Positions 5,594 to 11,800 are shown, counted from the first letter of the stretch. The stretch: DNA of 15,663 nucleotides from JBDKGD01 sp964645125 (GCA_964645125.1 CAZXZC010000015.1:1-15663), one strand, 5' to 3'. The notes: a model not told the origin generated them from the sequence alone. Translations and numbers: made by a program.

Positions 5594-6020
5594 TTTTGGT
5601 CGTTACTCCTTTCCCAAAATCAATCATCACTTCGTAGTCACCCGCTTTTTTAAGCGGGTGTTCTAATTTCGCCTGCACGCGCTCTGCCCCTACGAATTTC
5701 TTTTCGCGAAGTGCTTTTGTGATTGCCTCACCGTTCACCGCGCCAAACAAACTCCCCTTTTCATCGGTGCGAAGTGAAAATTCTAAAACTTTCCCTTTTA
5801 ACTCCTGCGCACGAAGAGTAATTTCTTGCACGTGCGCCGCATCAGATTGTTTTTTCAGTTCTTGCTTCTTTGCCACTGCCGCTTGCGTTCCTTCATCGGC
5901 CGCCCGCGCCAAACCTTTCGCAATTAAAAAGTTACGACCATGCCCTACTGAAACTTCAATGATTTGCCCTTTCCGTCCAAGTCCGCGAACGTCTTGGGTA
6001 AGGAGTACTTTCATATTCAT
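5565..6020 (-). CDS. rplI: 50S ribosomal protein L9 (bL9)
   Basis: bL9 binds 23S rRNA near the L1 stalk and helps keep the reading frame. The N-terminal domain is clear: KVLLTQDVRGLGRKGQ (4-19), then VGHGRNFLIAKGLA (25-38). A long connecting helix of Lys, Gln and Ala residues (about 41-75) leads to a C-terminal domain containing LRTDEKGSLFGAVNG and VMIDFGKGVTTKITV. Length is 151 aa from ATG 6020; ATG 6014 would give the more usual MKV start. It lies 10 nt after the ctpA-type gene and is probably co-transcribed with it. The stop at 5565 is inside rpmA. L9 is known to be missing from some CPR lineages, so its presence helps place the organism. Confidence 0.95.
   Translation of the reverse strand: MNMKVLLTQDVRGLGRKGQIIEVSVGHGRNFLIAKGLARAADEGTQAAVAKKQELKKQSDAAHVQEITLRAQELKGKVLEFSLRTDEKGSLFGAVNGEAITKALREKKFVGAERVQAKLEHPLKKAGDYEVMIDFGKGVTTKITVRVQPQK
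5639..5660 (+). terminator. possible rpmA terminator hairpin inside rplI
   Basis: CACCCGCTT (5639-5647) and AAGCGGGTG (5652-5660) form a perfect 9-bp stem with a TTTT loop, 46 nt past the rpmA stop. TTCTAATTT follows, a weak T-run. The same bases encode part of rplI on the other strand, so the hairpin exists in both RNAs. Confidence 0.4.
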
Positions 6021-6030
6021 AGAGGTAAAA

Positions 6031-7254
6031 TTAATGAATCTTCGACGTAATAATTTCCAAAGCCTTGTCTAATTGCGGATCTCGATTTTTTTCGATATCA
6101 CTGTCAGTAAGCTTTATTTCCACATCCGGCTTTAATCCTTCATGATCAATAATCTCACCCGACGGCAATACCCAGTGCGCAACAGTGATTTTAATGGTTG
6201 AACCATCTGCCAAATCTTTAATCTGTTGAACCGTGCCTTTACCAAAGCTCTGCTCGCCAACAAGAGGCGCGTGACGTTGGTCGCGCAGCGCGCCGGCTAG
6301 AATCTCCGAAGCCGAAGCCGAGCCTTTGTTAATAAGCACTACAATCGGTAATTTCAAAAATGCCTCATTCCCTTGCGCGCGCATTTCACTCTCTTTGCCT
6401 TGGCGCGATTCTTCAGATACTACCACCTGCCCTTTTTTCAAAAACCACCCCGCCACATCCACCGCCACATCCAAATAACCTCCCGGGTTGCCACGCAAAT
6501 CAAGCACAATACCCTTGGCTCCTGCGGCAATCGCTTGACGAGCCGCGGTATAAAACTGCTCGTCTACATTGCCGTTAAAGCTGTAAATTTGAATATAGGC
6601 AATACCACCTGGTTTCATTTCATACTTAAGAGTTGGTACACTGATGCGATCGCGAGTTAGTAAAAAATCTTTTGGTTTATCCCACCCCTCACGCAAAATA
6701 CTCAATTTTACGGTGCTGCCGATTTCACCGCGAATACGCGAAACAGCGTCTTCAATTTCAGTGCCTTCGGTTATCTTGTCATCAATCGCCACAATAAGAT
6801 CCTGGCTGCGAATGCCCGCTTTTTCAGCCGGGGAGCTTTTTAAGGGAGCAATAACCGTCAATACGTTTTTACGCACCCCAATCTCAATTCCCACACCGCC
6901 AAAATTTCCCTGCACGTCTTCTTGGAATTTTTGCCCATCAACCGGGTCAAAGTACTGCGTGTAGGGGTCGCCAAGCGAAGCCACCAAGCCTCGCATTGCC
7001 CCGCGCACCTTATCTTCATTTTTTATGTCTCCATTGCGAAGGTAGATGTCGTTTATCGCCTGCCATGCCTGCCAAAACGTACCAAAGTCGGCCGCCGCTG
7101 CCGAGCCTGTAGGGAAAATGTTGGTTGCCCCCTGCACCACCAATTTTTTCGGTGTATGCTGGCCTACTACCACACCACCATAAAAAGATCCTCCAATAAG
7201 TCCTAAAATCGTAAGTACTACAAACGACCGCTTCAAAAATGGATTATTTTGCAT
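6031..7254 (-). CDS. ctpA: carboxyl-terminal processing peptidase, S41 family
   Basis: This is a membrane-anchored serine protease that cleaves proteins at their C-terminal ends outside the cytoplasm. The order is: N-terminal anchor (about residues 7-32), a PDZ domain with GGVGIEIG (119-126) and AGIRSQDLIVAIDD (146-159), then the S41 core with IVLDLRGNPGGYLD (249-262), NKGSASASEI (309-318; predicted Ser314) and SFGKGTVQQI (336-345; predicted Lys339). The 25-residue Ser-Lys spacing matches the family dyad. The start is ATG 7254 (407 aa): an upstream GTG at 7272 overlaps the -10 box TATACT (7268-7263), so it cannot be transcribed. Known substrates of relatives include envelope and PG-linked proteins. 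It heads an operon with rplI. Confidence 0.93.
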   Translation of the reverse strand: MQNNPFLKRSFVVLTILGLIGGSFYGGVVVGQHTPKKLVVQGATNIFPTGSAAAADFGTFWQAWQAINDIYLRNGDIKNEDKVRGAMRGLVASLGDPYTQYFDPVDGQKFQEDVQGNFGGVGIEIGVRKNVLTVIAPLKSSPAEKAGIRSQDLIVAIDDKITEGTEIEDAVSRIRGEIGSTVKLSILREGWDKPKDFLLTRDRISVPTLKYEMKPGGIAYIQIYSFNGNVDEQFYTAARQAIAAGAKGIVLDLRGNPGGYLDVAVDVAGWFLKKGQVVVSEESRQGKESEMRAQGNEAFLKLPIVVLINKGSASASEILAGALRDQRHAPLVGEQSFGKGTVQQIKDLADGSTIKITVAHWVLPSGEIIDHEGLKPDVEIKLTDSDIEKNRDPQLDKALEIITSKIH

Positions 7255-7262
7255 TACACCCA

Positions 7263-7271
7263 AGTATATCA
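7263..7271 (-). promoter_or_regulatory. extended -10 box of the ctpA-rplI operon
   Basis: On the minus strand TGATATACT ends 8 nt before the ATG at 7254. No Shine-Dalgarno is present, so a leaderless mRNA is predicted. Confidence 0.5.
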
Positions 7272-7291
7272 CTCGCCAGCATGATCATCCA

Positions 7292-7378
7292 ATGAATAAT
7301 GAATTAAGAATAAGGAATAAAGGTTTTTTTGCATTATGCAGAAACCTTAATTCATAATTCTTTATTCTCAATTCTCAT
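7292..7378. repeat. imperfect palindromic repeat, copy 1
   Basis: AT-rich words GAATTAAGAAT and GGAATAAAGG on the left mirror CCTTAATTC and ATTCTTTATTC on the right, around GCATTATGC. The 36-nt core 7320-7355 matches 10799-10834 read on the minus strand at 31 of 36 positions. It sits in the spacer between two divergent transcription units. Confidence 0.6.
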
Positions 7379-7438
7379 AAATACAAGTTATTAAAAATAC
7401 CCAGTTTTCCTTGACTAAACAGAGCATTATCGCCAAAA

Positions 7439-7444
7439 TATAAC
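7439..7444 (+). promoter_or_regulatory. possible -10 box of the 86-aa gene/def/fmt operon
   Basis: TATAAC ends 10 nt before the ATG at 7455, with no Shine-Dalgarno. A TTGACT at 7411-7416 is present but 22 nt away, so it is not a good -35 partner. Confidence 0.3.
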
Positions 7445-7454
7445 CAACAAGCCC

Positions 7455-7715
7455 ATGGACGCACAAAAGTATCTCGCATCCTTGCGTGCCCGGAAAACCG
7501 AGTCAAAAGCATATCAGCCTCACCAGCATGTCGGGGTCGAAATAGCCCAAATACTCAGTGATAAAAAACATGTGGGGCTCTATATCCGACTGTGCACCCA
7601 GTACGACCCCCACAGTTTGCTTGCTATTGCCAAAGACATTGCCGAGAAAAAAAACGTAAAAAACAAAGGCGCGTATTTTATGAAGATCTACAAAGATACC
7701 GCGATACAGCGTTAA
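7455..7715 (+). CDS. conserved small CPR hypothetical protein, 86 aa
   Basis: The 86-residue protein is basic and helical, without signal peptide or membrane segment. The segment SKAYQPHQHVGVEIAQIL, then HVGLYIRLC and the C-terminal KDIAEKKNVKNKGAYFMK, is a pattern I associate with a short hypothetical protein common in Parcubacteria and relatives; I know of no assigned function. It ends 10 nt before def and is read in the same direction, so it should be the first gene of the def-fmt operon, suggesting a link to translation or simply shared expression. The start is the ATG at 7455, with TATAAC close upstream. Confidence 0.7.
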   Translation: MDAQKYLASLRARKTESKAYQPHQHVGVEIAQILSDKKHVGLYIRLCTQYDPHSLLAIAKDIAEKKNVKNKGAYFMKIYKDTAIQR

Positions 7716-7725
7716 TATATATACT

Positions 7726-8235
7726 ATGGATCTCACTCATCACACCAACATCGTCACAATAGCCGAAAAGAAAGATGAAAAATTTTTGCGCACCAAAACG
7801 CAAAATTTTGATTTCGCACAGTACAAGCCAAAAGAGATTATTGAGCTTGTTGCCCACATGAAGCGTGCTATGCGCCGTGCCAACGGCATCGGCCTTTCCG
7901 CAAATCAAATCGGCCTCCCCTGGCGAATATTTGTAGCAGAAATCCACGACGCTACAGGGGGCACAAAATTTTATGCGGTATTTAACCCAACCATTGAACG
8001 CACTAGTAAAGAGGTTATGACTATGGAAGAAGGATGTCTGAGTGTGCCCAAATTATTTGGCCCCGTGGAGCGGCCAAAAGAAATTGTGGTGAAATGCCAA
8101 AACAAGCAGGGCAAGCCATTAAAGATTAAAGCCTGGGGCATGCTTGCGCGTATCTTTCAGCACGAAATCGACCACCTCAATGGAGCATTATTCATTGATA
8201 AAAGCAAAGGTACTCACGCTCCACACACCTCATGA
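7726..8235 (+). CDS. def: peptide deformylase
   Basis: Peptide deformylase removes the formyl group from the N-terminal Met of new proteins, using a bound metal ion. All three family motifs are present: GIGLSANQIG (54-63; motif 1, with Ser where Ala is usual), EEGCLSVP (101-108; Cys104 is a metal ligand) and QHEIDHLNG (145-153; His146 and His150 are ligands, Glu147 is catalytic). The length of 169 aa is normal. It lies 10 nt after the small upstream gene and its TGA overlaps the ATG of fmt by 4 nt (ATGA), so translation is probably coupled. This is the only long gene in the window that ends in TGA. Confidence 0.96.
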   Translation: MDLTHHTNIVTIAEKKDEKFLRTKTQNFDFAQYKPKEIIELVAHMKRAMRRANGIGLSANQIGLPWRIFVAEIHDATGGTKFYAVFNPTIERTSKEVMTMEEGCLSVPKLFGPVERPKEIVVKCQNKQGKPLKIKAWGMLARIFQHEIDHLNGALFIDKSKGTHAPHTS

Positions 8236-9092
8236 AGTACGTTTTTTTTGGGTCATCGGATTTTTCTATTATCGTATTACAAAAACTAATTAACGTCGGC
8301 ATGCTCCCGCAGGCTGTTGTCTGCAACCCGGACCGCCCCGTTGGCCGTGACCATGTACTTACTCCTCCACCCGTGAAAGTATTGGCTCTGGAGCACAGCA
8401 TTCCAGTGTTACAACCTGAAAAGTTAAGCGTTGAAAGCTTGGCAGGTTACACCGACGTCGACTGTTTTGTGGTCGCCGCCTATGCCAAAATAATTCCTCA
8501 AGAAGTACTCGACATCCCGCGCTTAGGCGTAGTGGGAGTGCACCCATCACTTTTGCCAAAGTATCGTGGCGCCACTCCAATTCAAACCGTAATTGCTGGG
8601 GGGGTACCCGAAACTGGAGTCTCGTTGTTTTTAGTAGATAGCAAAGTAGATCACGGCCCCGTAATCGCCACCTCTGCCCCTGTGGCAGTAGATCGCGGGT
8701 ATTACAAAGACCTAGAAGCAGAACTCGCGCTTGTTGCTGGTGATCTGCTTATTGAAACACTGCCAAAACTTTTAGACGCCACAGTAAAACTCGAAGTGCA
8801 AGACGAAGCAGCCGCAACCCTCACCAAAAAACTTGCCACCAGCGATGGGTTTGTCCCGTTTGACGAAGTGCAAGCCGCCATTGCCGGCGATCTCGACAAA
8901 GCCGCAACTATTGAATGCAAAATCCGCGCCTACACCCCCGAGCCAGGCGTATGGACACAGGTAGACTCTGCCACCTTTGGAGAACTTCATGTTCAAAACA
9001 AACGAGTGAAGTTATTAGAAGCCATTGTAAAACCAGAAGGCCTCGTGATCACCCAGCTGCAGGTGGAGGGAAAAACACCAGTAAGGGTTTAA
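8232..9092 (+). CDS. fmt: methionyl-tRNA formyltransferase
   Basis: Fmt transfers a formyl group from 10-formyl-tetrahydrofolate to Met-tRNA(fMet). The N-terminal domain has FFGSSDFS (5-12) and the hallmark HPSLLPKYRGATPIQ (104-118), then ETGVSLFLVDSKVDHGPV (127-144), with Asp140 at the position of the catalytic Asp of E. coli Fmt. His104 matches the catalytic His. The catalytic Asn that normally stands two residues before that His (NxH) is Gly102 here (VGVHPS, codon GGA). The C-terminal tRNA-binding domain is present but short; total length is 286 aa against about 315 in E. coli. The ATG overlaps the def stop. No intrinsic terminator is evident; the spacer beyond is repeat-rich. Confidence 0.93.
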   Translation: MKYVFFGSSDFSIIVLQKLINVGMLPQAVVCNPDRPVGRDHVLTPPPVKVLALEHSIPVLQPEKLSVESLAGYTDVDCFVVAAYAKIIPQEVLDIPRLGVVGVHPSLLPKYRGATPIQTVIAGGVPETGVSLFLVDSKVDHGPVIATSAPVAVDRGYYKDLEAELALVAGDLLIETLPKLLDATVKLEVQDEAAATLTKKLATSDGFVPFDEVQAAIAGDLDKAATIECKIRAYTPEPGVWTQVDSATFGELHVQNKRVKLLEAIVKPEGLVITQLQVEGKTPVRV

Positions 9093-9159
9093 GTCGTGAA
9101 ACGCAAATCGCAAAACGTGAATCGTATTAAACAAATACACTAAAATACATTTTCTTATA

Positions 9160-9336
9160 GTCATCCCGAGCTTGGCGAGGGATCTAGTAATACATCAAAT
9201 TTTAAATTATTTGCTCCTTGTCATTCTGGCCACCGAGCCGAAATCTTTGGTTCTGATTCGTCATTCTGAACGTAGTGAAGAATCTCATTTGCTCACATGC
9301 AATACAGCGAGATTCCTCAGCAAGCTTCGGAATGAC
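9160..9336. repeat. cluster of GTCATyC repeats, one pair inverted
   Basis: Copies begin at 9160 (GTCATCCCGAG), 9220 (GTCATTCTGG) and 9260 (GTCATTCTGAACG). An inverted copy ends at 9336 (minus strand GTCATTCCGAAG). The arms 9260-9286 and 9309-9336 form an imperfect hairpin of about 27 nt per arm ending AATCTC/GAGATT. Words of this kind are dispersed in many bacterial genomes. Confidence 0.65.
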
Positions 9337-9427
9337 AAATGGTGTCTCTGCTAATAATAGACAACCCCTTGATCCTCAGTTCGCAATTAGATTCATTTGT
9401 CTTGTCCATTTGCCATAAGCTATTCGC

Positions 9428-9443
9428 TCCGCCAGCTGGCGGA
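9428..9443. repeat. perfect 16-bp palindrome TCCGCCAGCTGGCGGA
   Basis: The sequence is its own reverse complement. A related word forms the terminator stem at 4869-4894. No T-run follows. Confidence 0.55.
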
Positions 9444-9471
9444 TGGCCATACCCCTCACTCCCCTGTTTTA

Positions 9472-9499
9472 TTGACTTTTTATATAATTTATATATAAT
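9472..9499 (+). promoter_or_regulatory. promoter of the zinc-ribbon membrane protein gene
   Basis: TTGACT at 9472-9477 and TATAAT at 9494-9499 are 16 nt apart in a very AT-rich stretch. Predicted transcription start is near 9506. AAGGAG follows at 9525-9530. Confidence 0.7.
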
Positions 9500-9539
9500 A
9501 ATAGATAGATAATTTCTATTTCAAAAGGAGAGTAGTGAA

Positions 9540-10007
9540 ATGAATCAAATGATCGTTCTCAAGGAATCCTTCCCCACCCGCTGCGAAATCTGCCACCAAC
9601 GGGATTTGTTTGTCCCTGAAACAGCCCATTGTCAAAGATGCGCTGGGTACAATGAATCTATATCCCCTGGACGTGCTATAAATAGACATGAAGACCACTC
9701 ACGCAACTTCACGTCTTATCAGCTTTGGCGAATGAGACGCGAAAGAAAGGACTTTTTATGGATCGCATTCCTTATAGTTACTTTCTTTTGCATAATTCAG
9801 TTTTTCAATGGCGACACCTTTCAAGAAGTCGTCGCTCTCTATCTTTCGGGCACGCTTTTTTTAGTGCCAGTTCAAGAGATGATGATTCTGAATGAAAAAA
9901 GAAAAATGACCAAGATTAGTTTCTTTGACATACTTGGACCCTTTTTCGTGTTCATTGGATGGATTGTCTTGCATATTTTAATTGTATGCGTACGCTTCTT
10001 AATTTAA
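9540..10007 (+). CDS. hypothetical zinc-ribbon membrane protein, 155 aa
   Basis: I do not recognise this family. Two CxxC pairs, CEIC (15-18) and CQRC (31-34), form a short N-terminal zinc-ribbon or knuckle. A charged linker (RMRRERKD, 64-71) leads to about three hydrophobic segments at roughly 72-89, 95-113 and 130-153. By the positive-inside tendency the zinc-ribbon end is probably cytoplasmic. AAGGAG at 9525-9530 lies 9 nt before the ATG and fixes the start. The gene has its own promoter (9472-9499) and terminator (10031-10066), the same self-contained layout as the genes at 185, 1215 and 4340. It could be a sensor, a small-molecule or ion carrier, or an effector; nothing in the sequence decides. 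Confidence 0.75.
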   Translation: MNQMIVLKESFPTRCEICHQRDLFVPETAHCQRCAGYNESISPGRAINRHEDHSRNFTSYQLWRMRRERKDFLWIAFLIVTFFCIIQFFNGDTFQEVVALYLSGTLFLVPVQEMMILNEKRKMTKISFFDILGPFFVFIGWIVLHILIVCVRFLI

Positions 10008-10030
10008 AAATAAGATAAAAAACGAAACCA

Positions 10031-10066
10031 TAAGGCCGCTTATCCAAGCGGCCTTATTACTTTTTT
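10031..10066 (+). terminator. intrinsic terminator of the zinc-ribbon membrane protein gene
   Basis: AAGGCCGCTT (10032-10041) and AAGCGGCCTT (10046-10055) form a perfect 10-bp stem with a 4-nt loop, extended by a T-A pair. TTACTTTTTT follows. Confidence 0.9.
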
Positions 10067-10108
10067 ATTTCCCAACTCGTCAACCCTTTAACTTTTTAAC
10101 CTTTTAAC

Positions 10109-10136
10109 AAACATTTACATCCTATTGTAAATGTTT
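10109..10136 (-). terminator. possible 3' hairpin of the SOD transcript
   Basis: A perfect 11-bp AT-rich stem (10126-10136 with 10109-10119) encloses a 6-nt loop containing most of the SOD stop codon. On the minus strand only a weak GTTAAAAGG follows, so it may act as an RNA-end stabiliser rather than a terminator. Confidence 0.4.
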
Positions 10137-10730
10137 AGAATCCAACCCAAACTCCGCCACGATCTTGTTTGCCGCTTCCCAATCCAAATTTTTAAAGAAT
10201 GCTTCCATGTAATTTTTACGATCCACCCCGTAGTCAATAAAGTACGCGTGCTCATACACGTCGAGCGTTATAAGTGGAATCGCCCCCCACACCGCCCCCA
10301 CATTATGCGCGTCGCTACCATAATTGTGTAAGTGGTTGTCATTAAAGTCATAGGCTAGGATCGCCCATCCACGCGCACTCACCCCTGTTGCAATCATATC
10401 CGCCTTCCATGCTTCAATACTGCCAAATTCGGCCTCTATCATGTCTTTTAGAGCCCCGCTTACCTCTCCGGTGCCCGTGAGCTGCCCAAAGTAAGTCTCA
10501 TGTAATTTCATACCATTGACCGCAAACGTCTCCTGGCGCTTTAACTCTCCAAACTCGCTGTATACACCGTTAGCAGCAGTTTTATCCGCCGATTCTAATT
10601 TCTCCTGGATCTCATTCGTCTTTTTCACATAGCCTTCGTACAGCTTAAAGTGATTTTGCACCATCTTGAGACTTAACCCTTCCTGATCTTTTTCTATTTT
10701 TAACGTATGTGGCTGAAATTGTTTTCTCAT
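10122..10730 (-). CDS. sod: Fe/Mn superoxide dismutase
   Basis: This enzyme turns superoxide into oxygen and hydrogen peroxide. The 202-aa sequence has the N-terminal helical hairpin NHFKLYEGYVKKTNE (26-40), the second-ligand helix NGMKLHETYF (72-81) and the C-terminal LDVYEHAYFIDYG (156-168). Likely metal ligands are His27, His77, Asp157 and His161. In DVYEHAYF a Tyr replaces the usual Trp. His27 is seven residues before the conserved Tyr34, where classic MnSOD has eight; related sequences with HFxLYxGYV show the same, so this is probably a subfamily trait. Iron or manganese use cannot be decided. No signal peptide is seen, so it should be cytoplasmic. It is preceded by TTGGCT / TATCAT spaced by 18 nt, with a 6-nt gap to the ATG. 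Confidence 0.93.
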   Translation of the reverse strand: MRKQFQPHTLKIEKDQEGLSLKMVQNHFKLYEGYVKKTNEIQEKLESADKTAANGVYSEFGELKRQETFAVNGMKLHETYFGQLTGTGEVSGALKDMIEAEFGSIEAWKADMIATGVSARGWAILAYDFNDNHLHNYGSDAHNVGAVWGAIPLITLDVYEHAYFIDYGVDRKNYMEAFFKNLDWEAANKIVAEFGLDSKHLQ

Positions 10731-10736
10731 GGGTTA

Positions 10737-10766
10737 ATGATACTTGAGGGTTTAGGGTATAGCCAA
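10737..10766 (-). promoter_or_regulatory. SOD promoter (TTGGCT / TATCAT)
   Basis: On the minus strand TTGGCT (10766-10761) and TATCAT (10742-10737) are 18 nt apart. The -10 ends 6 nt before the start codon, so the mRNA is predicted to be leaderless. Confidence 0.5.
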
Positions 10767-10779
10767 TAGCTAGATTCAA

Positions 10780-10858
10780 GAATTAAGAATGGAGAATAAT
10801 GAATAAAGGTTCCTGCATACTGCATTAAAACCTTAATTCTTACTTCTTTATTCTTACT
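10780..10858. repeat. imperfect palindromic repeat, copy 2
   Basis: The core 10799-10834 is the inverted counterpart of 7320-7355, with five differences in 36 nt. It lies between the AlkD-like gene end and the SOD promoter, and its right edge touches the stop codon of the AlkD-like gene. Confidence 0.6.
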
Positions 10859-11567
10859 TCCGCAAATAAATTTTTCTTTTATTTGCAGGAAATCTCTCAA
10901 TCGCGTACCGCAACATCGTGCGGGGCATCATTTTATAATGCTTCTGCAAAAACGCTTCTTCTGCAGCCAATGATTTCTTCCCCACTTCCCGCAGCATCCA
11001 GCCAACTGCTTTGTGAATTAAATCATGAGCATCGCCAAGCAACATTTCAGAAATTCGCAGTGTCGGTTCAAACTCGCCTTGTTTTATAAAATAAAAGGTT
11101 GCAATAATCGCTACCCGCCGCGTCCATAAATGTTTTGATTGCGCTAGTTTTTCTAAAAACTGTGTGCTTTTTTTGGCGAGAAACAGGTACGCACCCACTA
11201 TTTTATCTGCTGAAGAATCTACCAAGTCCCAGTTATTCACCTGGCCAATATGTTGCATATAAAAATCAAAGATCACTCGCTTTGTCTGTGTGTCTGCTTT
11301 TTCAAATTGTTTAACTAATATCAAAAGAGCTACCAGTCGTTGCTCATGAACAGGTGAATACAAAAGTTTTTGAATATCTGTAAGTGACGCGCTGGCAAAA
11401 TGCCGATGTACCACCACCCGTTGCTGTGGCACCGTAATCCCCCAAAACACATCCCCGTGCCCATACTGCCCTTTGCCGGTCTTAAAGAACCGTGCTGACA
11501 CCCCCGCCCTCTGGGGATCCTTTAGGTTATTTAGATCATCAATAATAAGCGCGTAGATTGATTTCAC
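10854..11567 (-). CDS. AlkD-like DNA alkylation repair protein
   Basis: The 237-aa protein matches the DNA alkylation repair family of HEAT-like helical repeats, whose best studied member, AlkD, removes alkylated bases. Family landmarks are FFKTGKGQYGHGDVFWGI (27-44), VNNWDLVDSSADKIVG (110-125) with Trp113 and Asp117 in the WDLVD motif, HLWTRRVAIIATF (146-158) and DLIHKAVGWMLREVGKK (182-198). The whole length is alpha-helical with basic patches expected to hold DNA. No signal peptide is present. The start is GTG 11567: TATACT (11579-11574, minus strand) lies 6 nt before it and no in-frame ATG is close. The predicted RNA start falls on the G of that GTG. It is read toward the SOD gene, but a repeat and a separate SOD promoter lie between them. 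Confidence 0.88.
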   Translation of the reverse strand: MKSIYALIIDDLNNLKDPQRAGVSARFFKTGKGQYGHGDVFWGITVPQQRVVVHRHFASASLTDIQKLLYSPVHEQRLVALLILVKQFEKADTQTKRVIFDFYMQHIGQVNNWDLVDSSADKIVGAYLFLAKKSTQFLEKLAQSKHLWTRRVAIIATFYFIKQGEFEPTLRISEMLLGDAHDLIHKAVGWMLREVGKKSLAAEEAFLQKHYKMMPRTMLRYAIERFPANKRKIYLRK

Positions 11568-11573
11568 AGGAAC

Positions 11574-11579
11574 AGTATA
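11574..11579 (-). promoter_or_regulatory. -10 box of the AlkD-like gene (TATACT)
   Basis: It ends 6 nt before the GTG start codon, with no Shine-Dalgarno, predicting a leaderless mRNA. Confidence 0.45.
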
Positions 11580-11639
11580 TTTCTAAAACAAGCCTTCGTA
11601 TAGTTCGAAAAAAATCTTGGAAATAAAAATAATAGAGAG

Positions 11640-11686
11640 ATTCCGGCCATGCCTGACGGCAGGCAGGTTCGGCGGCCGGAATGACA
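11640..11686. repeat. nested hairpin repeat ATTCCGGCC ... GGCCGGAATGACA
   Basis: ATTCCGGCC (11640-11648) pairs with GGCCGGAAT (11674-11682). Inside is GCCTG ACGG CAGGC (11651-11664), part of a 20-bp word differing at a few positions from the palindrome at 4933-4952. GACA after the right arm matches the ends of the GTCATyC repeats. Confidence 0.6.
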
Positions 11687-11723
11687 GGATGTCTGTTAAC
11701 TCTCTAATTTAATCAACCAGTTT

Positions 11724-11800
11724 TGTTCTCCTTAAAATTTATTGAGCGTAAGACCGGGCAAGCGCCCTTGGAGCGCTCTCAATAAATTTTAAGGAGAACA
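11724..11800. repeat. 77-bp inverted repeat with 23-bp perfect arms
   Basis: Arm 11724-11746 is the exact reverse complement of 11778-11800. The 31-nt loop holds a further small stem GGGC aagc GCCC. The right arm contains AAGGAG and the left arm CTCCTT, so a ribosome-binding-like sequence would be sealed in the stem. No T-run follows on either side and no clear target duplication flanks it. Confidence 0.75.

Larger units (their letters stand above)
9093..9471. other. repeat-rich spacer after fmt
   Basis: No supportable gene. It contains permuted short words (9093-9130), three plus-strand GTCATyC repeats and one inverted copy (9160-9336), and the perfect palindrome TCCGCCAGCTGGCGGA (9428-9443). 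It separates the fmt operon from the promoter at 9472. Confidence 0.6.

Noticed and set aside
7255..7272. GTG 7272 as the start of the S41 protease
   Set aside because: The codon overlaps the extended -10 box, so it would not be in the mRNA; ATG 7254 is also directly before the membrane anchor.
9160..9336. CRISPR array
   Set aside because: Repeats are few, unevenly spaced, variable and in both orientations, and no cas genes are near.
10131..10331. Plus-strand ORF opposite the SOD gene
   Set aside because: It is the antisense shadow of a well-supported SOD.
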